Assembly: GCA_039881045.1 (NCBI GenBank)
Contig: JAYWVB010000042.1
Coordinates: 124,001-188,000 of the forward strand
Origin: Chaetomium olivaceum
Taxonomy: Eukaryota; Ascomycota; Sordariomycetes; Sordariales; Chaetomiaceae
Reading direction: 5' to 3'
DNA: 64,000 nucleotides
Below the pieces are notes generated by a model. The model saw only the letters and a list, made by a program, of their open reading frames with translations, was not told the DNA's origin and did not search any database. Below are positions 43,101-54,017 of the stretch, piece after piece (position 1 is the first letter of the stretch; each line of letters begins with the position of its first letter). The translations under genes were made by a program, and so were the position numbers.

Positions 43101-44745
43101 AAAGAGCAGTAGGCCGCGAAGGTCTACAAACCCAAAGTCAGTTTATTTCGCCGACGAAATGGAGCGTTATCGTTACCTTTTTGGATATCATCTTTGACCG
43201 GCGTACCCGTGACACCCCAGGCATTGATGCGGGGATCTTCCTCGCGAGCTTCGCTGCATTGTTTTGCCAGTTCTCAACCATTTGAGCCTCGTCGATACAC
43301 ACCCGCCACCAAGAAAGCCGAATGAGAGGGGACTTGACCCGCTCATATTGCTGCTCGTTGCGCATGGAACGGGTCGGCTCGTCTGAGGCCGCCCAAATTT
43401 CCTTCCTGAGAACCTCGTAAGTGGTAACTACCACATCCTGTTCGGCCAATTTCTCAGCGGACAATTCATTTTCATCCTTCAGCTTGGCCATCTGTTTGAT
43501 ACCCGGATAAAACATGACCTTGAGGCCCGGGGCATGGCGGCTGAGCTCGGAAAGCCATTGATCAAGGAGAGAGGAGGGTGCGACAATGAGGGTCGCCGAG
43601 GTAGTGAGGAGCTCCCGTCCCAGAAAAGGGTCAAAGACCATGAGAGGGCACTCGGGGCGCTGATGCAAAAGTATCAATGCGATCATCTCCAATGTCTTCC
43701 CTAGCCCCATCTCCTCAGCCAGAATTCCACCGCGGAAGTCCTGGAAGGGCCGGAAAATGGATGTGTCTTTGGTGGCAGCACCAAGCAAAGCGCTGAGATA
43801 TATCGTGTTGTTGTCGGCGTCTTGGGCGCTGGTAAAGGAAATCGGAAGGGCCGGCGATGCCGGCGAAGTGTAAGGCGCAATGCTGGTTTGCTTACTTGGG
43901 GCGTCTTGATGCCACTGCACGCCCTCCCGTCGCAAAAGCCATTGGACAGCCCTACGCTGGAAGGGGTACAAGACAGCTTCCAGCCCTGCGACTTCCATAG
44001 ACGAGACCTCCGCATCTAGCTCATCTTTCCTAGGGACACATGCGGCCTCGTAGAAATCCTGCGGAGACCACGAATGTGTCTTGCTGCTGGCTCTGTGAAA
44101 ATCTGGGTACCAAGTCTCGAGGACTTTGTCTCGCAATGTTTGTTGTAAGTTCGACTTTGACCGCTCACTGCCCCATATCGTCAACCTCTCGTTCCATCTC
44201 ACTTCTGTTGATAGATGCAATTGAATGGACTCCCCAGCCTGCCGCACAGAGATATCCACTCCAGCCCAGAGGCAACTCTCTTCACCTGGATTAAACGCCT
44301 GAACTTCCGCCACATGCAGAGCAGTCATTAACCCCTGTGTGACTGTAGAATCGTCCAAAGAGAGCATCAACTCAAAGCCACGTCCGCGATAGTTGGCCCG
44401 CGGCTCGAGGTTCAATTGCCAATCACCGGTGTCCGGAATTTCGGATTCCATCCTGCAAAGCCGGACATCGATAAGCTGTCCCACATCTGTCCGCGTGATA
44501 GTTGAGCCTTGCTGGGATGCGTCCATATCGCCGTGGGTGACCGAGAGACGCTCTCGGGCAATGCATATCGAATCGACAACTCTGACTGTTCTGGCACGCT
44601 TCGTGGGCCGAGACGGAGGCTCCTGGCCGGGAGGTGGAATAGATCGAATGCACTCCACGAATGCCGCAACATGATCGGATCTAGTCATTGCGGCGTCTGG
44701 TCGCCCTCGGGATTTCGACCTCCCATTTGCTCTAGAACGGGGCAT
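40146..44745 (-). CDS. IRC20: SNF2-family ATPase/RING E3 ligase, Irc20/SHPRH homologue, two frame breaks
   Basis: A Swi2/Snf2 DNA translocase with a RING finger inserted between its two helicase lobes, as in yeast Irc20 and human SHPRH, linked to recombination and PCNA ubiquitylation. Minus-strand exons 44745-43177, 43123-42207, 42140-41278 and 41227-40146 give 1476 aa. Lobe 1: EEMGLGKTLEMIAL (Walker A), LIVAPSSLLDQWLSEL, CIDEAQM (motif II, DEAQ), NAWGVTGTPV (motif III). A long helical insert follows, then the C3HC4 RING CIICQSNFEVGVLTVCGH...CPMC. Lobe 2: SIIFSQYKEFLDVL, NLVNANHVFLCEPLLN, RVDRIGQQHETTVW. The frame shifts by -1 at 43240-43246 (restoring LAEEDPRINAWGVTGTP) and by +1 at the T3 run 41445-41447 (restoring TLNARIDYYRQLQEVSD). 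With both corrected, all three introns are in phase. Orthology to Rad5/Rad16 is excluded by the SHPRH-type insert. Confidence 0.9.
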
Positions 44746-45708
44746 TGTGTCTAGTGGACTTCACCCGAATTGTTTCGCGATGAACGGCAGCTGTGGTAGC
44801 GTCCAGTAAAAAGAAAGGAAACCACTTGAATTGACTAAAGACCTAGGTGAACCGAGTATAAGTATGGATATATATCTGCATTTCGAAAACTAATGGTTAC
44901 CTTTGATGACTGGCGATGCGAATGGGTTTGGCGGCCTTGATCCTTGCGGGGAGGAGGGACGCAGCATACGCGCAGGCCAGATTTTGGATGCAAAGGGGAA
45001 GTTTCATGAAGTGAGGTCGTCGGGGCGAGGAGGATAGGTAAGTCCCGGGGCATGGTGCAGCTAACACCACTGCTCACTCACACCCCAACCCATGTCATTG
45101 GCGACTGCAGCCTTGGGTATGCGAACACTGATTGGCTAGCGAGTATGGGGCACCCTCGAGCCAAAAAAGAACGACCTCGAAAGGAACACAAGAAAGAAAA
45201 AGAAAAGGAAATATGTAAAGTGAGCCGAGAGAAGTAAGTTAAAAGAGCCAGATTGAGATAACAAGTAAAGAAAGTAAAGAAAAAAGCAAAGAAAATAAAC
45301 ACAATTTATTTGGGCCTCCGAATGCTTCTCATTCTGTTGTTGTAGTCGACGTCTGGTTGACATAGAGGCTTGCAGTTCGGCTTTTTTTGCCCATGCGTGT
45401 GGGGGCCATTAACCTCCCCCGCCCCACATAGAAACCCGATTGAGCGCTCAGACCCCTTCGCGGTCCGGGCACTAAACTTTTCGAGGTTGCGAAAACTTTC
45501 CACTTTGTTCGGCCCGTTTTGGACGTGAACAAGCTGTTCGAGGCGCGCCAGTCGTCTTGACCTGGTATGACCCGCGGGTAGCATTAGTTCCAAGAGCCAC
45601 TTATTCGATAGGTAGGTCTAGTACAGCCGCCGCACTCCCGTATCTCTCCATATTCCGCAGCCAATTGCCCGTCCCGCACCTGCAATCGCTGACCTCCCCG
45701 CAGCACGA
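44746..45708. promoter_or_regulatory. Divergent region IRC20 / mS41 with MITE copy 2
   Basis: This holds two promoters facing away from each other and a 251-bp MITE copy (listed separately) 300 bp before the mS41 start. No protein gene is visible. Confidence 0.5.
45151..45401 (+). mobile_element. MITE-like element, copy 2 (diverged)
   Basis: It starts CACCCTCGAGCCAAAAAAG, has an A/G-rich interior, and ends AGTTCGGC-T7-GCCCATGCGTGTG, in the same orientation as copy 1. It is flanked by gggg(c) on both sides (45147-45151 and 45402-45406), compatible with a 4-5 bp target duplication. The interior is more diverged from copies 1 and 3 than those are from each other, so this is probably an older insertion. 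Confidence 0.65.
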
Positions 45709-46425
45709 ATGAAGTCCTTACGAGTACAGTCCGCTCTCGGGCTCTTGTTCCGGCCCAGCGCCGTTTCTGCCCCGACCGTCGCCGTCCCCGGGCTCAGGGC
45801 ACAAGCACGATGGGCACATAAATCCGCACAGCAATCCGAGATTCCCCAAATCCCCGCGCCGATCCCTTTCGTCCCCGATGTCGAGACCTTCCTCACCGTG
45901 ATCGGCCGCGGCCTCAAACAACATGCCTCCAAGTTCCCCACGTGGGATGCTCTCTTCACCTTGACGTCGGACCAGCTCAGAGAACTCGGTGTCGAGCCGC
46001 CACGTACGAGGCGGTACCTGCTAAGGTGGCGGCAGCGGTTCAGGGAGGGCAAGTTCGGGATTGGCGGCGACATCAAACACATCGAGAACGGCTCTGCGGA
46101 GCTGAGGATTCAGGAGGAGGATAAGACCCCGCTGGTCCGCGTACGTCGTGTAGTCAACGTACCGCCCGGGAAGAAGATCGACGAGCTATCGCCCTCGGAT
46201 ATGGTTCAGGTCGGCGGGTTCAAGGTTCAAGGGGTCCGCTCGATCGTGGGCCCGTATGCGCTGCCCATGAAGTACGGCGGTGCGCGGCTTACGGTGACAG
46301 AGGGCATGTGGGAGGACAGGAGGGGACACAAGGTGGATGGTGGTGAAAGGAGACAGGCCGAGATCCGCTTCAAGAGGCGTGTGGCGGAACGGAAGGCGCT
46401 ACGGGAATCACAGGGTTTCTATTAG
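45709..46425 (+). CDS. FYV4: Mitochondrial small-subunit ribosomal protein mS41 (FYV4, IGR domain)
   Basis: mS41 belongs to the mitochondrial ribosome small subunit in fungi. A single-exon gene of 238 aa. The N-terminal 40 residues (MKSLRVQSALGLLFRPS onward) are basic and acid-free, a matrix presequence. The IGR motif domain follows at about 60-115: FLTVIGRGLKQHASKFPTW, then LTSDQLRELGVEPPRTRRYL and RWRQRFREGKFGIG. The remainder, with VVNVPPGKKIDELSPSD and KVQGVRSIVGPYALPMKYGG, is the filamentous-fungal C-terminal extension; yeast Fyv4 is shorter. Codon use matches the neighbours and no frame break is seen. Confidence 0.88.
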   Translation: MKSLRVQSALGLLFRPSAVSAPTVAVPGLRAQARWAHKSAQQSEIPQIPAPIPFVPDVETFLTVIGRGLKQHASKFPTWDALFTLTSDQLRELGVEPPRTRRYLLRWRQRFREGKFGIGGDIKHIENGSAELRIQEEDKTPLVRVRRVVNVPPGKKIDELSPSDMVQVGGFKVQGVRSIVGPYALPMKYGGARLTVTEGMWEDRRGHKVDGGERRQAEIRFKRRVAERKALRESQGFY

Positions 46426-48550
46426 CGGACATACCCATACCACGGTTGGGTTGGTTGTCAGGCGCACCAGGCGCATCAGGCGCGTTGTGTTAGATAGCTG
46501 TGAGTTGCACCAGCGGCGCACCTCGTGTAGAACCTGTACAATAATGGAGTTGGCGTCTAAATATCCATCCAGCTGCCCTGTGTGGCCTTTGCACGCCAGC
46601 CTCGGTTAATTCTCTTGATCGTACCAATCACAAATTCTCCAAAGCGAATCGGGCGTTGAAAGCGGGACGGACGTAGCACACCGGATTTTTGGTGTCAAAT
46701 GTTGTACAGAGTGCGTGTGTTGGACTCTTCGACATAGCAACCCCGCCATCGGGGCTCTTCTGCTGCCACCTTCCGAATGTGTGGCGTTCCGTCTGTAAGC
46801 AGCCAAGTTCACCTAGGACTGCGTTGTCAGCGTTGACTAAGGGCGACCGGACTTAACGGAGGGTCCTTCCAAGCGCCAGAAACATCAGACAAAAAGCATG
46901 CTTCACCCCAGTTTCTCAAAGTTTGAAACCGCTACTTCTCGTCCACTTTTGAGGCACAGAAACAGTTCAGACGAATCGACAAGAGTCGTTTCAAGTTTCG
47001 AAACACCGATTTGCGGCACTGGCAAACGCAGTGCACTGCTGAAGAATCCTTGGCCTCCAAAACAAGGCGGAGCAGCGCCTGAGATGCATCCCACAAGCAG
47101 GCAACAGCTTTTCGCACCACTGGGGCCAAAACAGGCACTGATTTTACGAGAAAGACCCCATTGCACCGCCATCGTACACAGGAAGCAGCCGGATACTTAA
47201 ATCTCTGGTGTCGCAGCCCGCGACAGAAATCACCACCGAGCTCAGTCCCGCACCGCCGCCCCTTCCCGACATTGCAATCGATGGATGTTCAGTAATCGGC
47301 AAGCATCACATCGCACCCTGGTGGCATGGCCACCCGCACTGCCCACGCATTGTGATGGCGAAACACACGGAATATGCGAAACACCCGCCCGACTTTTCGA
47401 TTTGCGCGGTTCCAAGCACAGCAACCCTCTAATCTCGACTCAGGCCCAAAGAGCGCTCCGGCTTTTGGGCGAGCGACGCCTTTGGCTGGTTCTTGACTGG
47501 TTGTGGCGCTGACACCATGCAGGTGCAACGAAGATTTGGTGGCTCATTGGCGGGTTTTGGGGAAAAAGGCCACCCGGCCAAGGCAGTGATCTCTGGTGGA
47601 TCCAAAACGGCATGCAGTTCGAATACGATTTGGCCTTGACCGCTTCGAGCGCCCTCTGCAGGACAACCCCTTTTGTTTCGGTGGCATGGGGTTTTGTTAT
47701 CAAACTTGCACCAAGCCGGGAACGGAACGACACAAGCAGCACTCTTTGGGATCTCAACGGCGCAGCGCCTCTTGGCGGATCTCGAGCCTCGGCAGGCGGT
47801 TCGGTCAAAACCGACGACACCAGGCTATTTTGGAAGCGGGATGGGTCGGAGGCCATTTGGCCAGAGGACACGGACCTTATCGTGACGACCGGGGGGGAGG
47901 ATGTCGGACGAGCGAAATCGGGTCAAAGATCGCCCGCACGATCAGCAATTGGGACATCGAAACCTGCCAGGAAGACGACTGCGACGTCGTGCTATTTTCA
48001 TCACCAAAATAGTCGGGGACGGAGAATTCGGAGAGAGATTCACGTCTCCAGCCAGTGGAAAGGGGAGCACCTTTGCGCCGACGGCCTTGCGCCTCGCGGT
48101 GTAAAAATCGGGACGAGACGAGACCTTGGGAAGTCGGGGCGGGGGGATCAAGTTGTGATGGCGCATTCCGCCACAGCCGACGGTAAAGTTCACCCGGGGA
48201 GACTGACTATCTCATCAAGGATATCGATCATGGCCGATGAAGTCCGACTGGGCCACGGACGAGCAGCATGGGGGACTCAACAACAGGATTTCAAGATGGA
48301 TGCAGGCAAACGGCAAAGATCTTCCCCAGTCCTTCGACGATGCTAAAGATAAACTGCGGCTGAAGGTTCTCCTCAATTGACAACCTCCAAGCTAGGATGG
48401 GCAGTGCCGGGGCTTGAACGGGATCGCGATGTGGGGAGGGGAACGGGGGGAAAGCGGCGGGCACCCATGCCGTTGTGAAGCGACGCCCGTTTTACGCCCC
48501 TTCGGCAAGCTAGCCGCCACAACCGTGAGGCGTTGCATCTCACATCTCGC

Positions 48551-48585
48551 GCCTCACGCCTCGCGCCTCGCGCCTCACGCCTCGT
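48551..48585. repeat. 7-bp tandem repeat GCCTCRC x5
   Basis: Five direct copies of GCCTCAC/GCCTCGC/GCCTCGT stand in the gene-poor region. Confidence 0.9.
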
Positions 48586-49798
48586 GCTTGGCAAGGCAGA
48601 TTTCAGCCCATCCGGTCGAAATCGGTCTCTGATTCCATCAGCATCCCGGTCATGGAAAAATGGCCGAAATGGCGAGGATGGGCAACCTCCATGATGCGAT
48701 TTTCAACCTGACTTAGAAGTGACCTCTCGATGTTCTAGACCAATCCCTCGCCCGGTAAGAGAGAGGTTCAGCAGCGGAAACAGCCAATGCGCCTCTTGCG
48801 CGGAGCAACTACCGCAGCCCCCCACCCTCTCTCCCTCATAATTGACACTGGATGTACAGCAGTAACAGTTGCCCTTGAAAGCGTTGAGAAGCTACACTAG
48901 CCGGGATCTGTATTCGTGCGAGAAGACGTTCATCGTCCATCCCAACCATGACCTTGTCAAACGGGGCGCACACCGGACCCACAACGCCTTTCATGTCGAA
49001 GCTCCCTAAATTTAGACTTGACCTTTCTGTGAATGGTTAGCGTGGTTTCGTTTCAGACCGACCAAGCTTTCCGCCGCTAAAACGCCACCAAGCTCCATCA
49101 CCTCCAGATCATGGCAGTGAGAAGTCAACTGATGATCGTGAAGCATCTTGGTGTCTTGTCTATGTTGTCGCTACATTAGTTTAGGCAATATAGATACCAG
49201 TTTTTGATCATTTTGCAGAATACACCCAATGTAACGATCACGTATGTTCAAAGATCTCATTAGGTAGTCAACTATTGATAAAAGAAGTGATGAGTAGAGA
49301 GGGCTTAAGCTATTAGCCATGGCATCACTACATGGAAGTCTGAAGTCGACATGACCATGACTCTTCATTCTCCCAGTAGCCAATAAACTGTCCGGGAGTA
49401 TTTAGCAGCCATTCGGCATCGTCCCTATCCAAGCGTGGAGTCGCGGTCAGAGAGACCTTGTATGTACATCACCAAATGCCCGTTGTGGATTGCTGATCGT
49501 GCCCTCGGGCCCCCGCGGCCGCTTCTTGAATCACTGCAAGCAAACGACGGTGATCCCCGCTATCACCGAGGCATGAGTCCGCCACGACAATAATAAAAGC
49601 GGGAACCAGCATGGGAGCCCTGCCCCGAGCATTCGATTTATCGCGCGGCGCTGCAACATCGATGAACGGCGAGGGCTAATTCAGGAACAAATAGCTCTGG
49701 TCGCACGCGGGGCAGCGAATCCCATTGGCGGCGAGCTCTGTAGCTGAAATACAACATCAACTGAACAAACCTTGGGGCCAGGTCACGGCATTGGGAAT

Positions 49799-49826
49799 GG
49801 GGCATGGGGCATGGGACATGGGGCAT
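49799..49826. repeat. 7-bp tandem repeat GGGGCAT x4
   Basis: Four direct copies (third copy GGGACAT) in the gene-poor region. Confidence 0.9.
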
Positions 49827-51021
49827 GGCATTGGGGGTCGGACGGACCATGTCGTCGGGCCCAGTGTTTAAAAATAAAAATAACCTCTCCGAGTGGGCCA
49901 GCTGCGGATCCTGGAGAAATCTTGGGACAGAAGATCGTCGTCCCGAATGTGGGCACCAATGCCCAAGGGTCCCAGCTGTCTCCAGGGTTGTTGACTTCCC
50001 AGCTTTTCCCAAGTCACATTGGACGAGCGTGGCAGTGCACGAAGCTTATTCCCCAGACACCCAGACACCCATACACCCAGACCACCTCAATATGACGGGT
50101 AGCAGCACAGACCGGCCACGGCCAGTGGCAGATGAGCGGCATTCAATGACACGAGTCCACAGGCGCCGTTTCATGCTCGCTTAGCGTGTTCGTAGTGTAT
50201 GTATGTGCATACATACATACACTACACTATGGAGATAGATGGACATGGAGTTATTTTCGATCTTGAACCGGGGTCGTTTTACAGGGGGCAATCTGGAACT
50301 TTTCCAGAAGTCGCATCACCGCATCACTGCTGATCCCAGCAGTCCCACCCAGAAACGTGCTGAAGCGTGCGCGAATGAGACGAACGATGCGCTGCTTCCT
50401 CCATGTTGCTGTGAGACAGTGTGGGTTGCTTGTGTGTAACCCCCGCGTCAACAGACCCAACAAACCCACCCGAAATCGGCTGGCCTTGGAGCGGGCCTTT
50501 TCATGCGTCGTTCGTCGTCGTCGTACGGGCGGACCAATTCGACTGTGGTACGAAGTAACGACTGGATTAGGGAAGGAGAGCGCAGGAATCCACGGATGTG
50601 CGATGCAATATTCGAAGAGTCACGCCAGAGCACAGCGCCGCATCGCACAAGAGACGAGCCCGATTGGTCGTTGCTCGATATAGAAGTCGGAAAAAGTTAA
50701 AGTTCTCAGCTCCCGATCCTTTTCGCCTAATAATCTGTACATAGGTATGTACCTAGGTACTGTGTAAGGCATGGCATTCAAGATGAGGTTTTGAGATCCG
50801 CTTTCTGTACACTGTAACAATCTAGAAGTGGAACACAAACACACGATGAAATGTCCCGATCGGCCGGATGATTGGGCCGACAAGCGATGGGGTTCGCTTA
50901 ATCGAGGCTCTTCTTGCCTTCTTGTCGATGTGTTCCCAAGCCGAGACAAGTTGCTGTCGCATGGATGCGGAATTGGGCATGGGCAGGAGGAGCAAAGCGG
51001 AATGGGAAGAGAAATGTGGTC

Positions 51022-51045
51022 CCACGGGTCCACGGGTCCACGGGT
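51022..51045. repeat. 8-bp tandem repeat CCACGGGT x3
   Basis: Three perfect direct copies in the gene-poor region. Confidence 0.9.
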
Positions 51046-53015
51046 CCCAGGCAAGGACCCGCTTCGGGCCCACAAGCCGACCAGGGCAGAGAAGAGCCAA
51101 AAGTTCCCTCTAATCCTAAACGGTGTAGCAATATCCACTTGATGAGCGAAGGTCAGGCGGCCATTGGCTGTCTCTGCACAGGCCAAATCTTGCAACAGTC
51201 CTTCCATTAACCCATTTTCACTTGACATGAGATGGGACCAGCAAGAAGCTGCCCGCAACAGGAAGGATGCACGCATCTCAATTCCGCACGCACTGCAGCT
51301 CCATTTTCCCCGACCGAAGGGGAACAAGTACCATGCGGTAATACAGCCAACACTGGTAACACAGGATTATTATGCAAGAGTCATCACTGGGTCCATTTCC
51401 AGGCTCTCTCACCTTAACACTTTGAAGTACCTCCATACTGTGTACACAGTAAAGATTCAGCCCTACACCTTGAGGTTCCGAGGCGTTCCCCAGGTTGGCC
51501 ACCGAGATCGCGGCGCATTCGCACCATGCCTTACCGGGACAAACTTGTTCATCCTTCTCCACCAGTGCGCCGCACCTCTGGCCACACCCATGCATCCATG
51601 CTTTGGGTTACATGGTCGTCAACAGCCCGAGAAGCTTTTGCTGTCCAAGAGCCTAAGAGGGCCCCAGGAGTGGGCTTTCGAGTGGAGAGGGAGGAAGGGG
51701 GCCATCTTTGCAAACGACCTCACCCACTAACCCGACTTTGCACTTTTTATCTTATTTTTATCCTTTTGGATCTTCCGCACTTGATTGTCCAGACGACTCA
51801 AGCGAACCTGGGAGTTGCTTGGCTCGGGTTGTGCGGACCGGGATGGTCGTATTCCTCGCTTCAGTTGAGAGCCATAGAACGCGTCCCGACACAGTGCTCA
51901 GCTGCTCTCTGCTTCCTGGTTACCTAATCTTGCTGTCGATCCAAACGTCGGCCGTGACACACACACATTTTAGGAGAGCAAAGGCAGAGTCACATTGAAA
52001 ATGAGGCTGGGCCCGCCCTATGAATTGCAGCTGCCGTGCCTCTGCCAATCCGCGTGCGCATGCACATTCGCACTCGCATGCCGTGCCGACCGTGAGGCAC
52101 ATCTGGGGGTAAGCCCACGGTTGACAAGCTGGGAGCAGTTGACCGGGGGGGAGGGGGAGGGTGGTTCATGAAGATGTGGAGTGGTGGGGGGAGAAACACT
52201 TTCATCTCCCACTCAAGGAGTCAAGACTCAACAAGCACCACCCCCTCCCCCCTTCCCACCCCCCCCTGGCGGATGAACGCATCGTCGACGATAGCCGTGG
52301 AACCGTCATCCCTGCTCCCGCCCGCCATGGGTCATTGACGGGTGTGCCGTGGGCGTGCCCTCCTCCCCACCCACCTTAGCCCTGCCCCCCCTGCCCCTCC
52401 CCTTGAGGGTCTTGTCTTGCTTGGGACGGGGGTTCTCGACTGGACACACTCCACCAAGTACTTCGTAGTGCGACTCTATTCCACACTACCACACTACCCG
52501 TAGGGCCAGCGACTTGGACCACCCCGGACCAGGCCGCTCCACTAACAGGTCCTGCATGGCCTCTTCCCCCCTCCCCCCCCTTCACCGGCACCGATTCCAG
52601 CCCACCCGATTCGGGATTGCCCGTCTTATATCACGGCGTGGAGCGCGTCATCCTTCCCTGGACTCCCCGACTTGTCTCTCATCCGTACCACGCCAACGCC
52701 GCAAATAACGGTCTTCTAGCTTCTCGACCAGCATCTTCAACGCTAAGCCCCTTGTCAGTTCCAACTTTGGTAAACTGTCGTTTGGCCGACTCCTCCTCGA
52801 CAAGGTCGCCTGTCAACGGTCGACCCGCCTCTCCTCCTCGTCCAGAGGTTTATATAAGTGATCGAGAGTTCCCGACTGGACGCCACTGGTTCCGAAAGCA
52901 GAACCAAGCTCGAGCATCTTTTCCCGAATCGGAAACCTACAAGATCTCGAATCATACAAGAAGCAGAGCAGAGTCCCCGGCCTGTGAGCCTCTTTCCCCT
53001 TTTCTTCTATTTGAG

Positions 53016-54017
53016 ATGTCCTCGTACCAACCCCTTGAAGATCAAGACTACATAGAAGTCCGCCACCCCTCATACGACTCACTAGACGAGTGGGACGACA
53101 CTGGGTCGCGGAGCAGCAGCTACTCTACGCCGCGACAAAGCAGCACCCACCCTCCTCCCTCTTCCCACTCAGGGAAGAGCCGAAGCAGCAAGAAGAAGGG
53201 CAGCAGCAAACCGACCTCCGGGTCCGACACAGAGAAAGAAGCATCCTCCAAGATGTCTTCAAGATCGTCAAGACACTCTTCCTCGTCCATCTCAAAACGG
53301 GACAAGCCCCCGTCCAAGACCAAGAAGACAGACGACTGGACCGAGGTGACCGAGCCCGACGAGAGGCGGCGCATCCAGAACCGCATCGCCCAGCGCAAGT
53401 TCAGTACGTTCCCGACCTCCCACTCCCCCTCGAGCATCACCACCACCACCAACCCCCTCCCTCCCCCCCGGAATCCATCTAACCCCTTCCCCACAGGAGA
53501 AAAAGCGCGCGAACAAAAAGACCGCGCCGCGCGGGACGCGCAGAACCAGCAATACGCGGGCTCGGCCTACCACATCCCCGACGCCGAAGACCTGACCTTT
53601 GACGACGGCGGCGACCTGTCCGGGCTGCCCTGGGGCGGGCTCAACATGCGACACGTCGTTGCGCGCGGGCACGCCTCCGCCAGCACGGGACACCACACGC
53701 ACAGCCACAGCGGGCACACGGGCGGGAGCAGCAGCAGCGTCATCCACGGCGGCGGTGCCATGACCGCCAGCAGTACGCCCGGCCCCGGGCCGGCGGTCGA
53801 CCACCATTCCATGTACGGCGGCGGGCACCACGCCCACATGAGCCCCTACGCGAGCTACGCGCCGCACCCCGTGGCGGTGACGGCGGCGGTCCACCACGGG
53901 CACGCCGTCATGGTGGATGCCGCCGGGGAGGTGTATCATGGGTATGAGCCGTCGTATGCGGCGGGGGGTTACTACGACTTTGATCCGTCGGGGGCGGACC
54001 AGGGGCATGGGATGTGA
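53016..54017 (+). CDS. bZIP-like basic-region protein without a recognisable leucine zipper
   Basis: Two exons, 53016-53403 and 53497-54017, encode 302 aa starting MSSYQPLEDQDYIEV. After a Ser/Lys-rich stretch comes PDERRRIQNRIAQRKFREKAR, which matches the N-x2-A-Q-R-x-F/H-R basic region of fungal Yap/AP-1-type bZIP factors and is formed across the intron. It is followed by EQKDRAARDAQNQQ and then a Gly/His/Ser/Tyr-rich low-complexity half (HHTHSHSGHTGG-like). No heptad leucines follow, so a classical zipper is missing; related fungal proteins with a bare basic region are known but poorly characterised. The intron (93 nt, gtacgt...acag) is a multiple of three without stops. Skipping its removal would insert 31 residues into the DNA-binding segment. 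Nuclear DNA binding is an inference. The start ATG matches the first of the conserved-looking acidic N-terminus; the frame is open upstream. Confidence 0.68.
   Translation: MSSYQPLEDQDYIEVRHPSYDSLDEWDDTGSRSSSYSTPRQSSTHPPPSSHSGKSRSSKKKGSSKPTSGSDTEKEASSKMSSRSSRHSSSSISKRDKPPSKTKKTDDWTEVTEPDERRRIQNRIAQRKFSTFPTSHSPSSITTTTNPLPPPRNPSNPFPTGEKAREQKDRAARDAQNQQYAGSAYHIPDAEDLTFDDGGDLSGLPWGGLNMRHVVARGHASASTGHHTHSHSGHTGGSSSSVIHGGGAMTASSTPGPGPAVDHHSMYGGGHHAHMSPYASYAPHPVAVTAAVHHGHAVMVDAAGEVYHGYEPSYAAGGYYDFDPSGADQGHGM

Larger units (their letters stand above)
46426..53015. other. 6.6 kb gene-poor region upstream of bZIP-like gene
   Basis: No protein with recognisable similarity was found on either strand, although frames up to 244 codons exist (for example 47612-48346, +). 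Their composition is not like the coding sequences around them. The region contains short tandem repeats at 48551-48585, 49799-49826 and 51022-51045, TGTATG/CATACA-type simple sequence at about 50195-50225, and G- and C-run clusters at 52140-52270. The last part (from about 52400) is probably a long promoter and 5' leader of the bZIP-like gene; the frame there stays open far upstream but without matching features. Confidence 0.5.

Noticed and set aside
40146..44745. Two or three separate genes (helicase, coiled coil, RING-helicase)
   Set aside because: With two single-base corrections and three phase-consistent introns all parts join into one Irc20/SHPRH-type protein.
47612..48346. Open frame of 244 codons on + strand in gene-poor region
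   Set aside because: No domain, no codon bias like neighbouring genes, overlaps other long frames on both strands; most likely chance in GC-rich DNA.
48400..48425. Possible tRNA T-arm on minus strand (GTTCAAG near a C-run)
   Set aside because: The stem does not pair and no box A lies at a suitable distance.
52617..53015. 133-codon upstream extension of the bZIP-like frame
   Set aside because: The first start is not a convincing ATG and the sequence is Ser/Pro/Arg-rich without match; the ATG at 53016 begins a compact acidic N-terminus. It is probably leader sequence.
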